In this document: in pieces, positions 59,101-64,000 of the stretch | How positions within the stretch are numbered: position 1 is the first letter of the stretch | Layout of the letters: each line of letters opens with the position of its first letter | Source: Panulirus ornatus | Taxonomy: Eukaryota > Arthropoda > Malacostraca > Decapoda > Palinuridae | NCBI RefSeq assembly: GCF_036320965.1 | Contig: NC_092265.1 | Location: forward strand, 1,255,001 to 1,319,000 | DNA length: 64,000 bases | Direction: 5' to 3' | Translations under genes and position numbers: made by a program | The notes under the pieces: generated by a model | What the model saw: only the letters and a program-made list of their open reading frames with translations | What the model was told of the DNA's origin: nothing | Database searches by the model: none

Positions 59101-62100
59101 GTTGTTGCCAGAACAAATTCTTGAAAATTCTAACATTCTTTGATGCATGTGGCTTGAGATAGAAGGTACTTCTGTGAGGTGATTTTCATGATTTTGTATG
59201 CAATTTTTAAACTGATTCACTGTTTTCTTTTTACTGACTTGGTTGCTGTCCCCATTGATTGTTTGACTGCTCAGTCTGCCTCAAATTCTCTGTAATCTCC
59301 AGGGGGTAATAATGATGGTGATGATAAGAAAATTAAACAAGGGACCATTAAATAAAATATTGAATATTTTGTGGATTTAATATTTAAGGTTTAGCACAGT
59401 TAAAATTTGCATTTAAGATTTGGGAAAGGGTAAGTATATGATATGAATGAATGGAACATCAAAAGGGAGAAGATTTAGAAATTAATGCATGAAATCAAGT
59501 ATGGTAAGGTTTACAAACTGACCAGGTATCTGATGGAATGTGGATGAAGTGGTACACAAATGTCTTCTTTTAATATGTGTAGGAGTTTGAGATTTAAAGC
59601 CTAATATAATTTGGAAAATCAAAACATAAGTATCTGATTGTAAATGCTGTATGTGGAAGCATCAAAACTTTTCACAGTTCATTATATAAACATCTTGCAC
59701 AAGTTGTTCCAGCATTATATTTTGATTATTTTATATTGTAAGATGCTGTACTTAAAGTGATATTAATTTGTTTGTGTTTGATTCAAGCATATAACCATGT
59801 GAACATTTGTCTTTACAGCTGCAGACTTGGAAGCTATTGCATCAGGCAAGAAAAGTAAACCTCGAAAGATTGACTTTGGAATTCTACAACCAAATTCTTC
59901 TGTTCTTTTTGAAAAGAGTGAAGATTCCCTTTTAATTCTTACTGGGAAGGCAAAGGTATGAATTGAGTTTTAGATACAAAAGAAAAAATCTTAAAACAAA
60001 ATGTGACCAGTTTGATTACTGAACAGTGTGTTATGATATTAATATTTATCATGTTACTCACACTTAAATTGCCTGAAATTTATAATGATGAGACACCTGT
60101 AAAGAGATTGATAATTATAGTTTGATCACTCAGCAGTTTCTCTTGTAATCATGATAATCATATAATATTATTTGCATTTGAATTGCCTAAAATTGTGTAA
60201 GGCATGTTTGAAAAAAATTATACAGTAAACAACATAATATCTGACCACCTTAGGACCTGGATATTATGAAATAATTGAAGAATTTGGATAATAGAATGAT
60301 TGCCAGGTATTATATGGATGAGAAATTTTATTAATCTCTTTGATACCATGTATATTTTGAAGAGGTTAGAGAGGAAAGGGATCCCTTTGCAAGCTGGGTG
60401 GTGACAGCAAAAGCTGAGGACATTAATAAGAATGTGAAGACAGGTTAAGTATTCATATGAGACATACAGCTTAAAATAGATTATTTTTAAGTAAAAACAC
60501 ATTACACTGACACCAGATATTTTAGGTTGATTCTGATGTTTGATTCAGACTCTCAACATTTGCCTCATGTTCTCCGCAACTTTCTGTCGATCTATATATA
60601 TCTCCAGTGCTTGTCCCCTTCTGGAAGTCCCTCAAGGGGATGGCTAAAGCAATACAGTCTCAGTAAATAGTGAACTCCAGTGCTGCTTCTTAGCCTTTGG
60701 TGCCTCACCCTTAACAGGCCACTGGCAGAGGGCAAGTCAAGCACAATGTTTGCAGAGGCTCTTACTTAATGTTCCTGCTGACTACTTCCTAATGCTTCTG
60801 CCTAATGTTCCTACCTAAATTTTCTTACCCACTACTTCTGTCTGTTGTACCTATCATATTGCCAAAAGACAGGGCAAGCATATAGTTATAATCCATAGTT
60901 ATAAAGAATGACGTGTATGAGTTGAGTGTTGTCATGTGTTATGCATGACAAGGAAAAACTGTATGTTTGTGGACAGAATGCAAGTAGTCCACATATGTGT
61001 GGGGCAGAAAGAAAAGACAGCTACCTGAGTCAGAGGAGTGCAACTTGACAACTACTCAAGCGTTGGCTCTCAACGCAGCCATCACCGACCCTTCCGATAC
61101 TCAGGAGGGTAATACTGGTAATATACCTCCCTGGTCTTTGGCTGCCTACCGTCTACTACCTACGTAACTTGATCTCTAATACGAGTGATCATTGCACATA
61201 GAAATGGTAATTTGGAGACACATTTCTGGACTTTATTTCTGTGTGCATGCATTGTTCATATTGATGCAGTAAGTAAGTCAAGAGCTCAGGCCATATCCAC
61301 ACCACATTGACCAGCATTAAAACCCTTCAGAATTTCAAACTTTACCTTGTAGTTGATGGTATAACCTTCTCTTCCTGCAAGAACAAGACTCACTTGGGCC
61401 CTTTCCAATTGTAATTGAAGGAAGTTTTCAGAGTTTATACTGAAACTTTTTTATTTTTACCTTATTTGCCATACATTCTGTAATTCATTTTTTCATAAAC
61501 AGTTGGACAAGTGAATCACTGGGTTATGGAGTAATGGATAGTGGGGAATGGATGTATCTGAATCTTTACTCCCAAGGCATGAACAACACTGATTTATGTT
61601 TTGAACACCATTCCTTTCTACAACACTGCAAACACTGATTCAGATTTTCTCTAGACCTGTCGTGCCCAAGATGTAACTTTTATTCTTAAGACACTTAACA
61701 TATACTCCTTAATTGTCTTACACTCACATCACACAGACAGACACACATCACCACAGTTCTTGAACAGTGATTCTGGCCTATGGATGTGACCAGCTTCTGC
61801 ACTGCTGGAGCTCCATAGAATGGAGATTTGGGCAGAAATGTAAACAAGTATATATCCCTGGTATATTATAAACAGAGCACTTCAGGTTTTGTATTAGAAA
61901 TCCCATGATGGTTATTTGAGAGTTTCTATAGCTGATTTTTGACAACGGATGTGAAATCTCTTACAGAATGTTTCTCATTTCTTTGCAGGCCCGTTCGTCT
62001 CATACAAGTCTCTTTACTGCAGACTGGGACTTCCAGAAGATGGGTATTGGTGGTCTGGATGAACAGTTTGTTCATATTTTGAGAAGAGCTTTTGCTTCCA

Positions 62101-64000
62101 GAGTTTTTCCACCAGAAGTCACTGAGCAGTTAGGTATCAAGCATGTTAAAGGACTCCTACTTTATGGACCTCCAGGTGTGTTTTGGTATTTGTCTTTTGT
62201 AGTAGATTGAATTGAAGGTGTGATAATTCATGAGACCCATACTTTGTCATCTAAAACCAATCACCAAACCCCAGGAAAAACAAATAACTTACCTCTTGGA
62301 TCCCCTTCTCTAAACAAACATGACAGTGATGAAGCATACTTGTGGAGTAATGACTTTACAAGCAGTAAACAACTGCCCTTCGAACCAAGTATTAAAGTCC
62401 ACTCTTTTAGACATATATTCATCTAAAAATACACTCCTCAGGGATGTAAGAGTTACACTTCTCGCAGGCATTCTGGACACTACCAGTCTCTACAACATTA
62501 CAGACATCAGTTCAACATATCATAAGACACTTCATGCCCAAGATGCAATTTCCATACTTGAGACACTGTGCTCTAATTTCTCTATTTTCTTGCACTCACT
62601 TTACTCAGACATACACATTTATTACACTTCTTGACCTGGGGTCTTTCTCTGTGCAAGGAGTTACATGGAAGGACAGGTAACAGATTTGGTAATCCATGAT
62701 GAGCTAATCAGTTTTACATTTCCTGCATCAGCGAGGTAGTATTATAAACTAAAATTTTGGTAAAAACAATGTCAAAACAGATGGCAGCCCCCCACTCACT
62801 TGCCCTGCCAGCTTATTGTCTAGTAGTAAAAAAGGAAAGAAAAATACCAGCTAGTTTGGGGAAGCAACTGTCATGGAAATTTTATCAACAAATAAGTGAG
62901 AAAAAGTTCCTAAGCAGTTTAAGAAATGGCTGCACTGGAGCTGGACTTTGAAAAAGAGAGACTAGAATTAAGTGGCATCTCTTAGAGCCAGATTTTTTAC
63001 TGATAACAGATGCTGTATTACTGGTTTTTGTTTACTTGTCGTAGTAAGAATTGGAAGTGTGGCTATCTGTATCTCTGACTCATGCTCCCAACTGGAATTC
63101 CCTCGAGGGATGGCCATGGGAATAATCTTTCCAGTGCTGCTGCTTAGCCTTCATGCCTTATCCTTTACAGGCCATTGATAGACTTTACATGTGATACATC
63201 CAGAGATGTATCAAATTTTTAACCACTGACAGGAGTAAAACATCTGCCTCCCTGTTATTTTCATACCATTATTTTCGATTACTGAATGTCTAAAGTGAGG
63301 ATATTTTTGTATGTTGCATTGTGAAAACTATTAGGTAACAGAGTTTGATTTTGTTTTTGTTTTTAGAGAATAATTTTAAGCCTGTCAGTCATACTTCAAG
63401 ATGTTTATTTCAGAGTGTTGGATTAGTTTGTTCTTTGAATTCAGTCTAGTTTTTCGTCATCTTTGACCAGAATTAGTGACCAGTTTATTCCAAGTGAGGT
63501 ATGATTATGGCAAGCTTGAGTATTGTATCCTTCATTCTATTGTAAATGTTTTGCTTTTATAGCTTATAAGTTACTCTCAACAAACTTGTACCTCTGCAGT
63601 TTGAACACTCACCTGTATCTCCCTTGCCTTTATACAATGGCAACATACATGCATTCTGCCAATCCTCAGGCACCTCACCATGATCCATACATACAGTGAA
63701 AATCCTAACTAACCAGTCACCACAGTCACCCCCTTTCCTAATAAATTCAGCTGCAATACTTTCCACTCCAACCGCCTTGCTACCGTTTTATCTTATGTAA
63801 GGCATTCACCACCTCTTCTCTCTTCACCAAACCACTCTCCATGAATCACTTGATGCTTCCTTGTTCCCTCCATTTCTGGCACACATATCCTCTTAGTCAA
63901 CATTTCTACACTCATTCTCTCCATATGTCCAAACCATTTCAACATACCCTCTTTATCTCTTTCAACCATGCTCCTTTTAGTACCACACCTCTCTCTTACT
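53086..64000 (+). CDS. NSF: NSF copy B, 5' half (continues beyond the window)
   Basis: Exons 53086-53174, 55148-55280, 57397-57628, 59819-59955 and 61989-62175 join in frame into about 259 residues: the whole N domain and the start of D1 up to the Walker A motif ([12 protein letters not shown]). Exon lengths and phases equal those of copy A. By hand count about 49 of 259 residues differ, most of them in exons 3 and 4; exon 6 differs at only four. Introns 2 and 4 begin with GC instead of GT. The next exon, which must start with the rest of the Walker A codon, is not within the last 1.8 kb, so D2 of this copy cannot be judged. It is probably the conventional, housekeeping NSF, but that is inference. 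Confidence 0.92.
53381..53895. repeat. ~260-bp tandem duplication
   Basis: Two diverged copies in NSF copy B intron 2. The first starts at CATACATACTTCTGTTTTTC (53381) and the second at CATACATATTTCTGTTTTTC (53641). The order of words is the same to the end (TTGCACTTGAC, ACAAAATCTT). Confidence 0.85.
53896..55147. other. NSF copy B intron 2, remaining part
   Basis: AT-rich intronic sequence with no recognised gene or repeat. It ends at TTGTTTAG. Confidence 0.5.
55148..55280 (+). CDS. NSF: NSF copy B exon 3 (N domain)
   Basis: The acceptor TTTGTTTAG ends at 55147 and the donor GTAAGA begins at 55281. It encodes [16 protein letters not shown] through [11 protein letters not shown]. About ten of 44 residues differ from copy A, mainly in the first half. 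Confidence 0.94.
55497..55745. repeat. Second repeat family, full-length diverged copy
   Basis: CCCCGAGGAGAGGAGAGAAA through GGGGGGGCTGGAAATC and TCCAAAAGAAAGAACAG to CGGGAAATAGTGTACTATTA. Same orientation as 43461-43720. It lies in NSF copy B intron 3. Confidence 0.75.
55915..57236 (+). mobile_element. LINE copy with a 370-codon open frame
   Basis: It starts at QMDLYVAF within the RT and is open to the stop at 57031: motif [14 protein letters not shown], motif [16 protein letters not shown], motif [12 protein letters not shown], and the complete post-RT region. The short 3' UTR and about 20 A follow. It is young and nearly identical to the copy at 1-845. It inserted in sense in intron 3 of NSF copy B. 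No clear target duplication was found. Confidence 0.92.
57397..57628 (+). CDS. NSF: NSF copy B exon 4 (N domain)
   Basis: The acceptor CCAATGACAG ends at 57396. It encodes [10 protein letters not shown] through [10 protein letters not shown], 232 bases, phase 1 at the end. The donor is GCAAGT at 57629. A GT two codons on would leave an in-frame stop, so the GC donor is the consistent choice. About 19 of 77 residues differ from copy A. Confidence 0.93.
57629..59818. other. NSF copy B intron 4
   Basis: A roughly 61-bp unit (GAGTTAGAGGAGTTGGACAT core) is duplicated at about 57917-58025. On the minus strand 58200-58990 has coding-like stretches with stops ([33 protein letters not shown]). They might be a dead gene copy, but I recognise no family. 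The remainder is AT-rich. Confidence 0.45.
59819..59955 (+). CDS. NSF: NSF copy B exon 5 (end of N domain)
   Basis: The acceptor TCTTTACAG ends at 59818 and the donor GTATGA begins at 59956. It encodes [14 protein letters not shown] through LLILTGKAK. Confidence 0.93.
59956..61988. other. NSF copy B intron 5
   Basis: Two diverged repeats shared with intron 6 are seen: about 60590-60730 resembles 63060-63180 (CCTCAAGGGGATGGC against CCTCGAGGGATGGCC), and about 61590-61740 resembles 62490-62620 (GTGCCCAAGATGTAAC against ATGCCCAAGATGCAAT). No gene is recognised. Confidence 0.5.
61989..62175 (+). CDS. NSF: NSF copy B exon 6 (start of D1)
   Basis: The acceptor TTTCTTTGCAG ends at 61988 and the donor GTGTGT begins at 62176. 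It encodes [18 protein letters not shown] through [12 protein letters not shown]. Four residues differ from copy A. It ends in the same Walker A glycine codon. No minisatellite follows it, unlike copy A. Confidence 0.95.
62176..63556. other. NSF copy B intron 6, visible part
   Basis: No exon is found. It contains the partners of the diverged repeats in intron 5 and a CATCAGCGAGGTAGTA word of the second repeat family at 62727. Confidence 0.5.
63557..64000 (-). mobile_element. Rearranged LINE fragments
   Basis: Minus strand. 63557-63766 encodes the segment before RT motif A ([25 protein letters not shown]). It extends to about 63835 as a decayed pre-RT part. 63855-64000 holds the post-RT block ([14 protein letters not shown]) in the same orientation. 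The post-RT block lies upstream of the RT block, so these are two separate insertions or a rearrangement. Cut by the window end. Confidence 0.75.

Overview
This is a window from a eukaryotic, intron-rich, repeat-dense genome. It is most likely a decapod crustacean. The inference rests on very long (TA)n tracts, many copies of a LINE whose reverse transcriptase resembles those I know from decapod genomes, and an animal-type NSF gene. I see no bacterial genes, rRNA, tRNA or CRISPR.

The only confident host genes are two tandem plus-strand copies of NSF (N-ethylmaleimide-sensitive factor, the hexameric AAA+ ATPase that disassembles SNARE complexes). Copy A runs from 20954 to the stop at 40301-40303 in seven coding exons (20954-21042, 23683-23815, 24341-24572, 27184-27320, 32991-33177, 36354-37633, 40133-40303). 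Together they give an uninterrupted 742-codon frame, close to the 744 residues of human NSF. Copy B has the same first five exons, with identical lengths and phases, at 53086-53174, 55148-55280, 57397-57628, 59819-59955 and 61989-62175. It continues past the window end. By hand count the two copies are about 81% identical over the shared ~259 residues.

Copy A is unusual in several ways. Its D1 ATPase module is intact, but its D2 module has lost the Walker A lysine and the first Walker B aspartate. Its D1/D2 part is one intronless 1,280-bp exon. The intron before that exon carries a short copy of a piece of the same exon. The same intron opens with a 46-bp minisatellite of about 23 units whose unit is the end of exon 6 plus its 5' splice site. 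Copy B uses GC instead of GT at two of its four visible splice donors.

Layout: 1-2885 nested LINE pieces, including a 5'-inverted insertion; 2886-10123 mostly unrecognised sequence with minisatellites and a (TA)n hairpin; 10124-11778 a LINE with clear target-site duplication; 11779-20953 unrecognised sequence, one old LINE, (CT)n and (AG)n; 20954-40303 NSF copy A, with introns holding LINEs, a 574-bp palindrome, a decayed gene of an uncharacterised family and minisatellites; 40304-53085 intergenic, with LINEs, a second short repeat family, a foldback element and tandem repeats; 53086-64000 the 5' half of NSF copy B, with one LINE in intron 3.

The first coding or 5' UTR exon and the promoter of neither NSF copy could be placed. 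Exon numbers follow the assumption that a short exon 1 lies upstream.
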